A program made the translations under genes and the position numbers. DNA of 33,625 bases. Origin: Oscillibacter sp. (lineage in GTDB: Bacteria > Bacillota > Clostridia > Oscillospirales > Oscillospiraceae). The stretch covers positions 1-33,625 of the forward strand of contig JAAVZX010000003.1 of the NCBI GenBank assembly GCA_022791875.1, read 5' to 3'. Numbering within the stretch: the stretch's first letter is position 1; each line of letters begins with the position of its first letter. This document shows, piece after piece, positions 24,301 through 33,602 of this stretch. The notes beneath the pieces are model-generated. The model was not told where the DNA came from. It did no database searches and saw only the letters and a program-made list of their open reading frames with translations.

Positions 24301-24465
24301 CAGCAAACCCTGGGCGAATACATCGCCCAAAACAACGCCTCCGACCCCGAAAACAAATACTCCGACACCATCAACTACCTCCGCACCTTCTCCAGCGAAG
24401 TCACCCCCGAAGGCCGCGCCTTCTGGGACCAGCTCCAGGACGTTATACTAAACAACCTGCCATAG
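21394..24465 (+). CDS. BlaR1-like M56 membrane metalloprotease with large external domain
   Basis: This 1023-aa protein overlaps blaI by four bases. Membrane helices occur near residues 5-20, 33-48 and 135-155, with a further one at about 325-345 (ALLAVALIAVLVCAVTF). The zinc protease motif is LAHEETHARHGD (H217, E218, H221), with LACDEGALRRLGE downstream, as in BlaR1/MecR1. The roughly 675-residue region after the last helix should be extracellular. It does not look like a penicillin-binding domain (no SxxK/SxN/KTG set seen) and contains a DLDGDGVKEL calcium-binding or FG-GAP-like segment near residue 680. The stimulus is therefore probably not a beta-lactam. Ordinary BlaR1 is about 600 aa, so this is unusually long. 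Confidence 0.88.
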   Translation: MKEVLLTSSVLILALLALRRLFRKTISRRLQYALWGLVLLRLLIPASLPAADFSVLTAAAPVRQAVETTLETPRRYFNPVDTTPAKEFPHAETAEPGQPIQDYAGSFGYPVLSQDGSTVTTYATKLDKPFLWSDVLAAVWAAGAAIMACWLLLSNLLFWRKLRSARTPYPVEDCPYDVYLVESGLPSPCLFGLLNPAIYLTPAALASPEALRHVLAHEETHARHGDPLWCLLRGLCLVLYWFDPLVWWAALASRTDCELACDEGALRRLGEDARIPYGRTLLSLIPVKKASPASVLVSATTMTAGKKQLTDRITRIAENRKTVRAALLAVALIAVLVCAVTFTGAKSESAQSDGGGSQNLTEAELDALTKELFEDGGELRSQQFLTSLYDHPQEIDMFQLLYCGTPYPEEITDQEYKQLADVYYGGEDPGVDLTKISKENMVKFFEENTGTPFPASPIGLGNFIYVPEYDAYYHFHGDTNMDPITIVSAAREEGGRIHLIYDGTVLNGREALTDRFRATLLERSEGGYFFLSNELDSTPVPTAYPAWEPVMTIPVPAQEPYRAPDTVIQHYKGNLQMNEGILTSAPYSVAALLGEDGRAYFIVQHAALSSISYDYFFSTDDLNYNLSNFHNLFGRDGFSITYTAQLDERYYGRITDFYTLSEDGDPSLFIRAKGDVTRADLDGDGVKELTAFGGDSTWLYFQRGGQIYETELRALLESAWTEAGYMSFGPWDEYTRSMPMNAVVPLIGDHDPAGNTDGDAFRTIYFDGESLRLYRDERLYPDNFAEDIEAPDDVKQAVREQVEGIMNSGGGASGRKLVDGDFVEVPLTLDAWRVSELKGPYNERFNDLQIQIWNMDYQIHTDTPEYVMMAGGRYLTEDGWFSAGYPGCDYLMFRLNDDGTRDFLYREMHNDCSPGTDAFRTALFYELEAHGLQSLETQDGPMLLTMLSVHPVTFLNDAAQRPAAVQQKIQQTLGEYIAQNNASDPENKYSDTINYLRTFSSEVTPEGRAFWDQLQDVILNNLP

Positions 24466-24586
24466 GGGTTCCGCGTCTGCGGACGCGGCCAGGGGCTTTG
24501 CCCCTGGACCCCACCAGCCCTTTGAAAAGGGCTGGACCCTAAACTTTATCTGGGGCAAATCGTGACGATTTGCCCCTCTTTTTTGT
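24465..24586 (+). repeat. Modular palindromic repeat, copy 4 (long type), ending in a terminator
   Basis: It starts at the blaR1-like stop. The modules are CCGCGTC/GACGCGG, CCAGGGGC/GCCCCTGG, CCAGCCCTTT/AAAGGGCTGG, the AAACTTTATCT linker, and GGGGCAAATCGT/ACGATTTGCCCC (24552-24576) followed by TCTTTTTTG. The last hairpin is a clear Rho-independent terminator for blaI-blaR1. Bases 24465-24559 are repeated without a mismatch, inverted, at 25013-25107. Confidence 0.92.
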
Positions 24587-24644
24587 CTTGCGCGTACTTA
24601 TACTTCTCCCCTTCACCGGATACACTACATGCAGAAAATTTCGC

Positions 24645-24694
24645 TTGACAAATACCCCTCGGGGGTATATACTAACAATACCCCCACGGGGTAT
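24645..24694 (+). promoter_or_regulatory. csoR promoter with two CsoR-type operators
   Basis: TTGACA (24645-24650) and TATACT (24668-24673) are 17 bp apart. ATACCCCTCGGGGGTAT (24652-24668) fills the spacer and ATACCCCCACGGGGTAT (24678-24694) lies just downstream of the -10. Both are near-perfect palindromes of the ATACCCC/GGGGTAT type known for CsoR binding, and their centres are 26 bp apart. Copper-dependent autoregulation by the CsoR encoded immediately downstream is strongly indicated. Confidence 0.9.
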
Positions 24695-24709
24695 AGGGAG
24701 GTGCTGGCT

Positions 24710-24994
24710 GTGGAGGAAAAGAAGAAGGAGCGCAGTGACGAGGAGCGCACGCGTCTGATTCACCGTCTGAACCGGATCGAAGGGCAGATCCGGGGCATCC
24801 GCGGGATGCTGGAGCGCAGCGCCTACTGCACGGACATCTTAGCCCAGGTAGCGGCGGCGAATGCGGCGCTGAATGCGTTCAGCAAGGAGCTGCTGGCGGA
24901 GCACATCCGCACCTGCGTAGCCCACGACATCCGCGAAGGGCGGGACGAAACGATAGAAGAACTGGTAACAATTCTGCAAAAGCTAATGAAATAA
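24710..24994 (+). CDS. csoR: CsoR-family copper-sensing repressor
   Basis: This 94-aa protein is read from GTG 24710, eight bases after GGGAGG; an ATG at 24629 would place the start upstream of the promoter. The copper ligands of CsoR are present in the expected C-H-C pattern: C40 in SAYCTD, H65 and C69 in EHIRTC. The all-helical signature [20 protein letters not shown] opens the protein. CsoR tetramers release DNA when Cu(I) binds, so copper should induce this gene. The copA gene downstream is separated by an inverted repeat copy rather than by its own visible operator, so it may be co-transcribed. Confidence 0.95.
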   Translation: MEEKKKERSDEERTRLIHRLNRIEGQIRGIRGMLERSAYCTDILAQVAAANAALNAFSKELLAEHIRTCVAHDIREGRDETIEELVTILQKLMK

Positions 24995-24997
24995 CCC

Positions 24998-25107
24998 CAG
25001 GGGCAAACAACGTTTGCCCCAGATAAAGTTTAGGGTCCAGCCCTTTTCAAAGGGCTGGTGGGGTCCAGGGGCAAAGCCCCTGGCCGCGTCCGCAGACGCG
25101 GAACCCC
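24998..25107 (-). repeat. Modular palindromic repeat, copy 5 (long type, inverted)
   Basis: This is the inverted counterpart of copy 4; 25013-25107 is the exact reverse complement of 24465-24559. It ends at the csoR stop with a GGGGCAAA/TTTGCCCC stem lacking a T-run on the plus strand, so read-through into copA is expected. The ribosome binding site of copA begins three bases after it. Confidence 0.92.
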
Positions 25108-25124
25108 CTAGGAGGTATCGTATC

Positions 25125-27641
25125 ATGGAGCAGTATAACGTAACAGGTATGAGCTGCGCGGCGTGCAGTGCAAGGGTAGAAAAAGCCGTATCGAATGTGC
25201 CGGGAGTCACCGCATGTTCAGTGAGTCTGCTGACGAATTCGATGGGCGTGGAGGGGACTGCGGACGCGGGGGCGGTGATTGCCGCCGTGGAGGCCGCGGG
25301 GTATGGGGCGTCTAAAAAGGGCGCGGGGGCTGCTGTGCGGAATTCTGCGGCGGCTGAGGATGCGCTTGCGGATCATGAGACGCCTTTGCTGAAGCGCCGT
25401 CTGATTGCGTCCCTGGGCTTCCTGCTGGTGCTGATGTACTTTTCCATGGGCCACATGATGTGGAACTGGCCCGTGCCCGCGTTCTTCCACGGAAACCATG
25501 TGGCCATGGGCCTCTTGCAGCTCCTTCTGACCGTGGCTGTGATGGTCATCAACCAAAAATTCTTCATCAGCGGCTTCAAAAGTCTCTGGCACCGCGCGCC
25601 CAACATGGACACCCTCGTGGCGCTGGGCTCCGCCGCCGCCTTCGTCTACAGCACCTACGCCCTCTTCGCCATGACCGCCGCCCAGGTCCGGGGCGACATG
25701 GAGGCCGTCATGGCCTACATGATGGAGTTCTACTTCGAGTCCGCCGCCATGATCCTGACGCTGATCACCGTCGGGAAAATGCTGGAAGCCCGATCCAAAG
25801 GCCGCACCACCGACGCCCTCAAGGGCCTGATGAACCTGGCCTCCAAGACCGCCATGCTCCTCCGGGACGGCGTGGAAACGGAGGTCCCCATTGACCAGGT
25901 GCAGAAGGGCGACGTCTTCGTGGTCCGTCCCGGTGAGAACATTCCCGTAGACGGCGTGGTCCTGGAGGGCGCCAGCGCCGTGAACGAATCCGCCCTGACG
26001 GGCGAGAGCATCCCCGTGGACAAAGCCGCCGGAGACGGCGTGTCCGCCGCCACCACGAACCAGTCCGGCTTCCTCAAATGCCAGGCGACCCGCGTCGGCG
26101 AGGACACCACGTTATCGCAAATTATCCAGATGGTCAGCGACGCCGCGGCCACGAAAGCGCCCATTGCAAAAATTGCTGACAAGGTTTCCGGCGTCTTCGT
26201 CCCGGCGGTCATTACAATTGCCGCAGTCACCACGGTTGTATGGCTTCTGCTGGGCCAAAGCATCGGTTTCGCCCTGGCCCGCGGCATTTCCGTTCTGGTC
26301 ATCTCCTGTCCCTGCGCCCTGGGACTGGCGACGCCGGTCGCCATCATGGTCGGCAACGGCATAGGCGCGAAAAACGGCATTCTCTTCAAGACCGCCGCAT
26401 CCCTGGAGGCTGCGGGCCGCACGGAAATCGTAGCCTTGGACAAAACCGGCACCATCACCAAAGGCGAGCCCAAGGTCACAGACGTTCTCCCTGTCCCCGG
26501 CAACACCGAAGACGGCCTCCTAATCGCCGCCGCGTCCCTGGAAGGTCCCTCTGAGCACCCCCTGGCCGCGGCCATCGTCGAGGAATCCCGCCTCCGGAAC
26601 CTGCCCATCACCAGCGTCGGAGGCTTCACGGCCATTCACGGCCGCGGCGTCCGCGCGGAGCTGGGCGGCGGGCAGCTGATCGGCGGCAATCTGGCCATGA
26701 TGCAGGAGGCGGGCATCGACCCCGGCCCCCTGGCCGCGCGGGCGGAAGCCCTTGCGGCCCAAGGCAAAACGCCCATGTTCTTCGCCAGCGAAACCGAGAA
26801 AACGCTCCTGGGCGTCGTGGCGGTAGCGGACGTAATCAAGGAAGACAGCCCCCAGGCCGTGAAGGAATTGCAGGGCATGGGCATCCGCGTAGTCATGCTC
26901 ACCGGCGACAACGAGCGCACTGCCAAAGCCATTGGCGCGCAGGCGGGCGTGGACCAGGTTATCGCAGGCGTTCTCCCCGACGGCAAGGAAAGCGTCATTC
27001 GCCAGCTCAAGCACCAAGGCAAAGTAGCCATGGTAGGCGACGGCATCAACGACGCCCCCGCCCTGACCCGCGCCGATACGGGCATCGCCATCGGCGCAGG
27101 CGCGGATGTAGCCATTGACGCGGCGGACGTAGTTCTGATGAAGAGCCGCCTCAGCGACGTCCCCGCCGCCATCCGCCTCAGCCGCGCCACTCTGAAAAAC
27201 ATCCACGAAAATCTCTTCTGGGCCTTCTTCTACAACACCATCGGCATCCCCCTGGCCGCGGGACTTTTCATCCCCCTGGGCCTGACGCTGAACCCCATGT
27301 TCGGCGCCGCGGCCATGAGCCTGAGCAGCTTCTGCGTCGTATCCAACGCGCTGCGCCTGAATCTCTTCAACCTGCGCGACGCGGCAAAGGATAAACCCAT
27401 CAGAAAACCGAATCACAAGGAGGAAACAACCATGGAAAAAAAGATGAACATTGAAGGCATGATGTGTGCCCACTGCGAAGCCCGCGTCAAAAAAGCCCTC
27501 GAAGCCCTCCCCGAAGTAACCCAAGCCGCCGTCAGCCACGAATCCGGCACCGCCGTCGTCACCCTCTCCGCCGCACTCTCCGACGACACCCTCCGCAAGG
27601 CTGTCGAGGACCAGGACTATAAGGTCACGGGCATCCAGTAA
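25125..27641 (+). CDS. copA: Copper-exporting P-type ATPase CopA with fused C-terminal HMA domain
   Basis: This 838-aa P1B-type ATPase starts at ATG 25125 with AGGAGG nine bases upstream; earlier in-frame codons lie in the repeat. It has an N-terminal metal-binding domain [11 protein letters not shown] (C11, C14), membrane helices including the [12 protein letters not shown] metal site (C395, C397), the phosphorylated aspartate in [11 protein letters not shown] (D439), and the hinge motif [10 protein letters not shown]. This set defines Cu(I) exporters. Unusually, a second HMA domain ([11 protein letters not shown]) occupies the C-terminus from residue 770, joined by a short hydrophilic linker. 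That domain has its own start signals, listed separately. Control is expected through csoR. Confidence 0.95.
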   Translation: MEQYNVTGMSCAACSARVEKAVSNVPGVTACSVSLLTNSMGVEGTADAGAVIAAVEAAGYGASKKGAGAAVRNSAAAEDALADHETPLLKRRLIASLGFLLVLMYFSMGHMMWNWPVPAFFHGNHVAMGLLQLLLTVAVMVINQKFFISGFKSLWHRAPNMDTLVALGSAAAFVYSTYALFAMTAAQVRGDMEAVMAYMMEFYFESAAMILTLITVGKMLEARSKGRTTDALKGLMNLASKTAMLLRDGVETEVPIDQVQKGDVFVVRPGENIPVDGVVLEGASAVNESALTGESIPVDKAAGDGVSAATTNQSGFLKCQATRVGEDTTLSQIIQMVSDAAATKAPIAKIADKVSGVFVPAVITIAAVTTVVWLLLGQSIGFALARGISVLVISCPCALGLATPVAIMVGNGIGAKNGILFKTAASLEAAGRTEIVALDKTGTITKGEPKVTDVLPVPGNTEDGLLIAAASLEGPSEHPLAAAIVEESRLRNLPITSVGGFTAIHGRGVRAELGGGQLIGGNLAMMQEAGIDPGPLAARAEALAAQGKTPMFFASETEKTLLGVVAVADVIKEDSPQAVKELQGMGIRVVMLTGDNERTAKAIGAQAGVDQVIAGVLPDGKESVIRQLKHQGKVAMVGDGINDAPALTRADTGIAIGAGADVAIDAADVVLMKSRLSDVPAAIRLSRATLKNIHENLFWAFFYNTIGIPLAAGLFIPLGLTLNPMFGAAAMSLSSFCVVSNALRLNLFNLRDAAKDKPIRKPNHKEETTMEKKMNIEGMMCAHCEARVKKALEALPEVTQAAVSHESGTAVVTLSAALSDDTLRKAVEDQDYKVTGIQ
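27432..27641 (+). CDS. copZ: Internal in-frame CopZ-like copper chaperone
   Basis: An ATG inside copA, in the same frame, is preceded by a perfect AAGGAGG eight bases upstream. Initiation there would give a free 69-aa protein, beginning [19 protein letters not shown], with the CxxC copper site (C12, C15) and the ferredoxin-like HMA length of CopZ. Such a strong ribosome binding site inside a coding region is unlikely by chance. The locus may thus make both a CopA with a tethered chaperone and a free chaperone. Alternatively the two genes were recently joined by loss of a stop codon. Confidence 0.7.
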   Translation: MEKKMNIEGMMCAHCEARVKKALEALPEVTQAAVSHESGTAVVTLSAALSDDTLRKAVEDQDYKVTGIQ

Positions 27642-27660
27642 GCCTCCCCTACGGGGGACG

Positions 27661-27744
27661 GGGGGCTTCCGGCGGCCAGAGGGCTTTGCCCTCTGGCCTC
27701 CCACCAGGGAGGCAAGCGCCTCCCTGGACCCTGGCAGATCAGTC
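27661..27744 (+). repeat. Modular palindromic repeat, copy 6 (short type)
   Basis: It follows the copA stop. The first hairpin is CCAGAGGGC/GCCCTCTGG rather than CCAGGGGC/GCCCCTGG: both arms have changed together so that pairing is kept. The second, CCAGGGAGGC/GCCTCCCTGG, and the ACCCTGGCAGATCA tail match copy 3. A weak TCTTTTCT run follows. Confidence 0.85.
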
Positions 27745-27764
27745 TTTTCTATGTAGGTGTTGCT

Positions 27765-28022
27765 ATGTCTTGGTGCGTCTATGTCATTCGCTGTGCGGAT
27801 GGGTCCCTTTATACGGGGTCTACCAACGATCTGAATCGGCGCTTCGCGCAGCACCAGGCCGGGAGGGGCGCGAAATATACCCGCTCACGGAGGCCCCTCG
27901 CCCTCGTCTATCATGAAGCCTTGCCCGATAAGTCCGCCGCGCTTCGCCGGGAGGCCGCTGTCAAACGGCTCTCCCGCGCCCAGAAGCTGGCCCTCATCGC
28001 GCCCGCTGAAACTTCTACATAA
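27765..28022 (+). CDS. GIY-YIG domain protein (UPF0213/YhbQ type)
   Basis: This 85-aa protein is essentially one GIY-YIG nuclease domain: CVYVIRCADGSLYTGSTNDLNRR carries the YVI...YTG core and arginine R26, and the later LRREAAVKRL carries the conserved glutamate (E63). Small stand-alone members are common in Firmicutes and Proteobacteria. They are suspected DNA-repair or recombination nucleases, with little direct data. The ribosome binding site (GTAGGTG) is weak. The gene stands alone, followed by a gap and the T-box promoter. Confidence 0.9.
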   Translation: MSWCVYVIRCADGSLYTGSTNDLNRRFAQHQAGRGAKYTRSRRPLALVYHEALPDKSAALRREAAVKRLSRAQKLALIAPAETST

Positions 28023-28075
28023 CATACAATTTCCGCTATCCTTTTTGTGGAAATTGCAAAAATCCATTTTGGGGC

Positions 28076-28104
28076 TTGACAAAAGCCCATAGCGGTGGTA
28101 TGCT
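28076..28104 (+). promoter_or_regulatory. Promoter of the T-box/trpB2 transcript
   Basis: TTGACA (28076-28081) and TATGCT (28099-28104) with a 17-bp spacer place the start near 28111, at the base of the T-box leader. An AATTTCC/GGAAATT inverted repeat lies 25-50 bp upstream and could end the GIY-YIG transcript, though its T-run is missing. Confidence 0.85.
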
Positions 28105-28109
28105 AATCA

Positions 28110-28424
28110 CAATTCATAGCGCTAAACCGATGAAGCAGACAAGTAGGCAGGACCTTGCCTCTATCAGCGAGCCGCCGGCGGTGGAAGGGTGGCAGACGCA
28201 AACCTGTTGAATGGACTGCTGAGGGCGAGCTGAACGGAGGCCGTGAGTGCTTCCCAGTATGCCCCGACGGGCTTTTCCCCCGTTACCAAGGAAAGGCGTG
28301 TGTCTGCACGCCGCGGAGAGGGCGATCACAACGAATCGCCAATTTGGGTGGCACCGCAGGAGCTGCAAGGCTTTTGTCCCAAAGGAACCTACACGGGTCC
28401 TTTTCTGGGATGAAAGTCTTTTTT
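28110..28424 (+). promoter_or_regulatory. Tryptophan-specific T-box riboswitch leader
   Basis: The leader shows the loop-E element AGTA (28142-28145) opposite GAATGGAC, so the specifier codon is TGG (28212-28214), tryptophan. The distal stem has the AGCGAGC ... GGTGGAAG elements of stem I. The conserved T-box core TGGGTGGCACCGC is at 28345-28357. A terminator stem (TCCCAAAGGA ... TCCTTTTCTGGGA, 28377-28410) and a run of T at 28419-28424 follow. Uncharged tRNA-Trp should pair with the core, form the antiterminator and allow synthesis of the gene downstream. Confidence 0.92.
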
Positions 28425-28462
28425 CATTCCCGAAAAGGCCGATTCTGAAAGGAGTCTGCACC

Positions 28463-29836
28463 ATGAAAAACCAGAACGTTCCCTACAAGATCTACCTCTC
28501 CGAAAACGAGCTGCCCCGGACCTGGTACAACGTCCGCGCCGACATGAAGGAAAAGCCCGCCCCCCTCCTGAACCCCGGAACTGGCCAGCCCATGGGCTAC
28601 GAGGACCTCCGCCCCGTCTTCTGCGACGAGCTGATCCGCCAGGAGCTGGACAACGACACCCGCGAAATCCCCATCCCCAAGGAGATCCGGGACTTCTACA
28701 AGATGTACCGCCCCGCCCCCCTGGTCCGGGCCTACTGCCTGGAGGAAAAGCTGGGCACCCCCGCGAAAATCTACTACAAATTTGAGGGCAACAACACCTC
28801 CGGCTCCCACAAGCTCAACTCCGCCATTGCCCAGGCGTACTACGCCAAGCAGCAGGGTCTGAAAGGCGTCACCACGGAGACGGGCGCGGGCCAGTGGGGC
28901 ACGGCCCTCTCCATGGCCTGCGCCTACCTGGGCCTGGACTGCAAGGTCTACATGGTAAAGGTGAGCTACGAGCAGAAGCCCTTCCGACGGGAGGTCATGC
29001 GCACCTACGGCGCGTCTGTCACCCCTTCCCCCTCCATGGACACGGAGGTAGGCCGCAAAATCCTCGCCGAGCACCCCGGCACCACCGGCTCCCTGGGCTG
29101 CGCCATCAGCGAGGCCGTGGAGGCCGCGACCTCCGCCCCGGGCTACCGCTACGTCCTGGGCAGCGTCCTGAACCAGGTCCTTCTACACCAGTCCATCATC
29201 GGCGTCGAGGCCAAGACGGCGCTGGATAAATACGGCGTTGTGCCCGACATCATCATCGGCTGTGCCGGCGGCGGCAGCAACCTGGGCGGCTTAATCTCCC
29301 CCTTCATGGGCGAGAAGCTCCGCGGCGAGCGGGATTACCGGTTCATTGCGGTGGAACCCGCCTCCTGCCCCAGCCTCACCCGCGGCGTCTTCGCCTACGA
29401 CTTCTGCGACACGGGCATGGTCTGCCCCCTGGCGAAGATGTACACTCTGGGCAGCGGCTTCATCCCCTCCGCCAACCACGCGGGCGGGCTCCGCTACCAC
29501 GGTATGAGCCCCGTCCTGAGCCAGCTCTACCACGACGGCTATATGGAGGCCGTCTCCGTGGAGCAGACGAAGGTCTTCGAGGCGGCGGAGGAATTTGCCC
29601 GCGTCGAGGGCATCCTCCCGGCCCCGGAATCCAGCCACGCCATCCGCGTTGCCATTGACGAGGCCCTGAAATGCAAGGAAACCGGAGAGGAAAAGACGAT
29701 CCTCTTCGGCCTCACCGGAACCGGGTATTTCGATATGGTTGCCTACGAGAAGTTCCACAACGGCGAAATGACGGACTATGTTCCCACGGACGCTGAGCTG
29801 CAGGCCAGCTTCGATCAATTGCCGAAGCTGAACTAA
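28463..29836 (+). CDS. trpB: Tryptophan synthase beta-like enzyme, TrpB2 type
   Basis: This 457-aa PLP enzyme starts at ATG 28463 after GGAG; earlier in-frame codons fall in the T-box. The PLP lysine is K117 in NTSGSHKLNSA, and the phosphate-binding glycine loop is CAGGGSNLGG (267-276). The length of about 450 residues and the N-terminal extension ending RPAPLVRAYCLEEKL mark the TrpB2 branch rather than the 400-residue TrpB1 of trpBA operons. TrpB2 makes tryptophan from serine and indole, often without a TrpA partner, so it may salvage indole. No trpA lies nearby. The tryptophan T-box shows that it answers to tRNA-Trp charging. Confidence 0.95.
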   Translation: MKNQNVPYKIYLSENELPRTWYNVRADMKEKPAPLLNPGTGQPMGYEDLRPVFCDELIRQELDNDTREIPIPKEIRDFYKMYRPAPLVRAYCLEEKLGTPAKIYYKFEGNNTSGSHKLNSAIAQAYYAKQQGLKGVTTETGAGQWGTALSMACAYLGLDCKVYMVKVSYEQKPFRREVMRTYGASVTPSPSMDTEVGRKILAEHPGTTGSLGCAISEAVEAATSAPGYRYVLGSVLNQVLLHQSIIGVEAKTALDKYGVVPDIIIGCAGGGSNLGGLISPFMGEKLRGERDYRFIAVEPASCPSLTRGVFAYDFCDTGMVCPLAKMYTLGSGFIPSANHAGGLRYHGMSPVLSQLYHDGYMEAVSVEQTKVFEAAEEFARVEGILPAPESSHAIRVAIDEALKCKETGEEKTILFGLTGTGYFDMVAYEKFHNGEMTDYVPTDAELQASFDQLPKLN

Positions 29837-29846
29837 GGTGCCTGCT

Positions 29847-29912
29847 TGCCTCCGGCGGCCAGAGGCTCTGCCTCTGGACTCCGCCAGGGAGGCCAGGCCC
29901 CCCTGGACCCCG
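29847..29912 (+). repeat. Modular palindromic repeat, copy 7 (diverged short type)
   Basis: It follows the trpB2 stop. The first hairpin is CCAGAGGC/GCCTCTGG and the second CCAGGG..CCCTGG with an internal mismatch. Compared with copies 3 and 6 the stem arms have changed in parallel, while the flanking leader TCCGGCGG is kept. Confidence 0.75.
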
Positions 29913-29921
29913 CTAAACTGG

Positions 29922-29958
29922 CGGCACTGTCACCCTGGCAGTGCCGTCAGGCTTTTTT
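29922..29958 (+). terminator. Intrinsic terminator after trpB2
   Basis: CGGCACTG (29922-29929) pairs with CAGTGCCG (29939-29946) around a 9-nt loop, followed by TCAGGC and six Ts (29953-29958). It ends the trpB2 transcript and immediately abuts the stop of the convergent minus-strand gene. Confidence 0.75.
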
Positions 29959-29960
29959 CT

Positions 29961-30224
29961 TTACCAGGCTTTCCACATCTTCAAAACCACGCCGCTGCCC
30001 TCTTCCACCGTCCACGCGCCGCCCTCCACGCTCCGCAGCTCCGTGAACGAGGACACGGCCTCTCCCGGCGCGATATAATCGGCGTAGCAATACGACTCAA
30101 AGGGGTCCTCCAAAATCACCCGGCACGCGGCCTCCATCTCCGGCGCGAACTGGTGCAAAGCCTCCAGCGTCTTCGTCAGCCCCAAGATCGCGCACTCCCA
30201 CCGTCCCTCCACCCGCAGTTCCAT
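29961..30224 (-). CDS. Small hypothetical protein
   Basis: I do not recognise this 87-aa protein. I start it at ATG 30224, after TTGGAG; upstream in-frame codons give an unlikely Cys/Lys-rich leader. It begins MELRVEGRWECAILGLTKTL and is acidic with two short helices and several beta strands, and has no signal peptide or membrane segment. It is convergent with trpB2 and lies beside the IS21 left end. A real gene is likely from its base composition, which follows the GC-rich third-position pattern of its neighbours, but function is unknown. Confidence 0.5.
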   Translation of the reverse strand: MELRVEGRWECAILGLTKTLEALHQFAPEMEAACRVILEDPFESYCYADYIAPGEAVSSFTELRSVEGGAWTVEEGSGVVLKMWKAW

Positions 30225-30422
30225 CGTCTCCAACCCTTTCGTCCGCCCCCGGAATCCCCTCCACTCCTTCCGCAAAGGCTTCCTTATGTGGGGGAAAAAG
30301 ATGCAGGAGCAAAAGTGTGGGCATGTAAGCAATTTTGATCCCTTTTTCATCACTTGCCTAAATTATATGCAAAATCTATAATGTTACCGCCCCATTCTCT
30401 GTGTTTGTCAAGGAAAAAGGTT

Positions 30423-30462
30423 AGCAAAAGGCCCCCCAAAAAGTGAGCGGGAGTCAGCACCG
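30423..30462 (+). repeat. IS21 left-end terminal repeats
   Basis: AGCAAAAGGCCCC (30423-30435) and AAAAGTGAGC-GGGA-GTCAGCACCG (30439-30462) match inverted copies at the right end. They are presumed IstA binding sites. A perfect GAGCAAAAGG/CCTTTTGCTC palindrome follows at about 30470-30510. The rest of 30463-30653 shows no gene. Confidence 0.8.
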
Positions 30463-30653
30463 AGAGGAGAGCAAAAGGGAGGGGAACCAGGAGGCCTTTT
30501 GCTCACATTTTGAGGGCCCAAACGGGAAGGCCCCTTTGGAAAAACATCGCGCAAAGGGAATAAAACGGCAAACCAGAATTGCACATCCTGGAAGTACGCT
30601 TCCAATGTAGGTAGAATTTCCCCATATTCTGTCGAAATATGGAGGAAAAACCT

Positions 30654-30919
30654 ATGCGTGTGTACAAAGAAATTACCCAAAAGTATCTGTCTCCCCGGCT
30701 CCGGCCCTGGCGGAAAGCGAGAGACATGACACAGGAAGATGCGGCGGAACTGCTCCGGATGTCAAGCCGGGCGTATGCGGATCTGGAGCGGGGAGAAAGC
30801 GGATTTTCCGCAACTACCCTGCTCCTTTTTCTTGCTCAGCTTTCAGATTCGGAAATTGTGGAACTTGTCAGAGCATTTCTGAAAGAAGTCCTTAAAAAAG
30901 AGAATCAGGAGGCCGCGTA

Positions 30920-30920
<1 letters not shown>
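30654..30920 (+). CDS. XRE-type helix-turn-helix regulator carried in the IS21 element
   Basis: This 88-aa protein starts at ATG 30654, eight bases after GGAGG, in preference to the ATG at 30639. The HTH is LRPWRKARDMTQEDAAELL followed by MSSRAYADLERGESG, the classic Cro/CI pattern with its ERG turn. The stop overlaps the next start (TAATG), so the two genes form an operon. It lies between the IS left repeats and istB, and so appears to be cargo or a regulator of the element. The lower GC content than the chromosome around it fits an acquired origin. Confidence 0.88.
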
Positions 30921-33476
<2,556 letters not shown>

Positions 33477-33538
33477 TCTTAGCACCTTTCCGCTACCTCC
33501 TTTTAGTCCTCGACAAACTAAAGGGTAGCTGATTTTTA

Positions 33539-33602
33539 CGGTGCTGACAATGGCTCACTTTTCATCCACAGCCTACTGCTGACTTTTTCGGGGCCTTTTG
33601 CT
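33539..33602 (-). repeat. IS21 right-end terminal repeats
   Basis: Read on the minus strand, AGCAAAAGGCCCC (33602-33590) and AAAAGTGAGC-CATT-GTCAGCACCG (33562-33539) mirror the left end. A third, partial motif GTCAGCAGTAGGC lies between them. The istA start is about 60 bp further in. Confidence 0.8.

Noticed and set aside
22375..24330. Minus-strand 651-codon frame antisense to the BlaR1-like gene
   Set aside because: It is Val/Gly-rich without motifs and lies fully inside a gene with intact protease motifs, so it is a GC-driven shadow.
26520..27854. Minus-strand 444-codon frame antisense to copA
   Set aside because: It spans the repeat after copA and the start of the GIY-YIG gene and lacks any recognisable domain.
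30408..30680. Minus-strand 90-codon frame over the IS21 left end
   Set aside because: It lies over the terminal repeats and the XRE start, and has no ribosome binding site or family.
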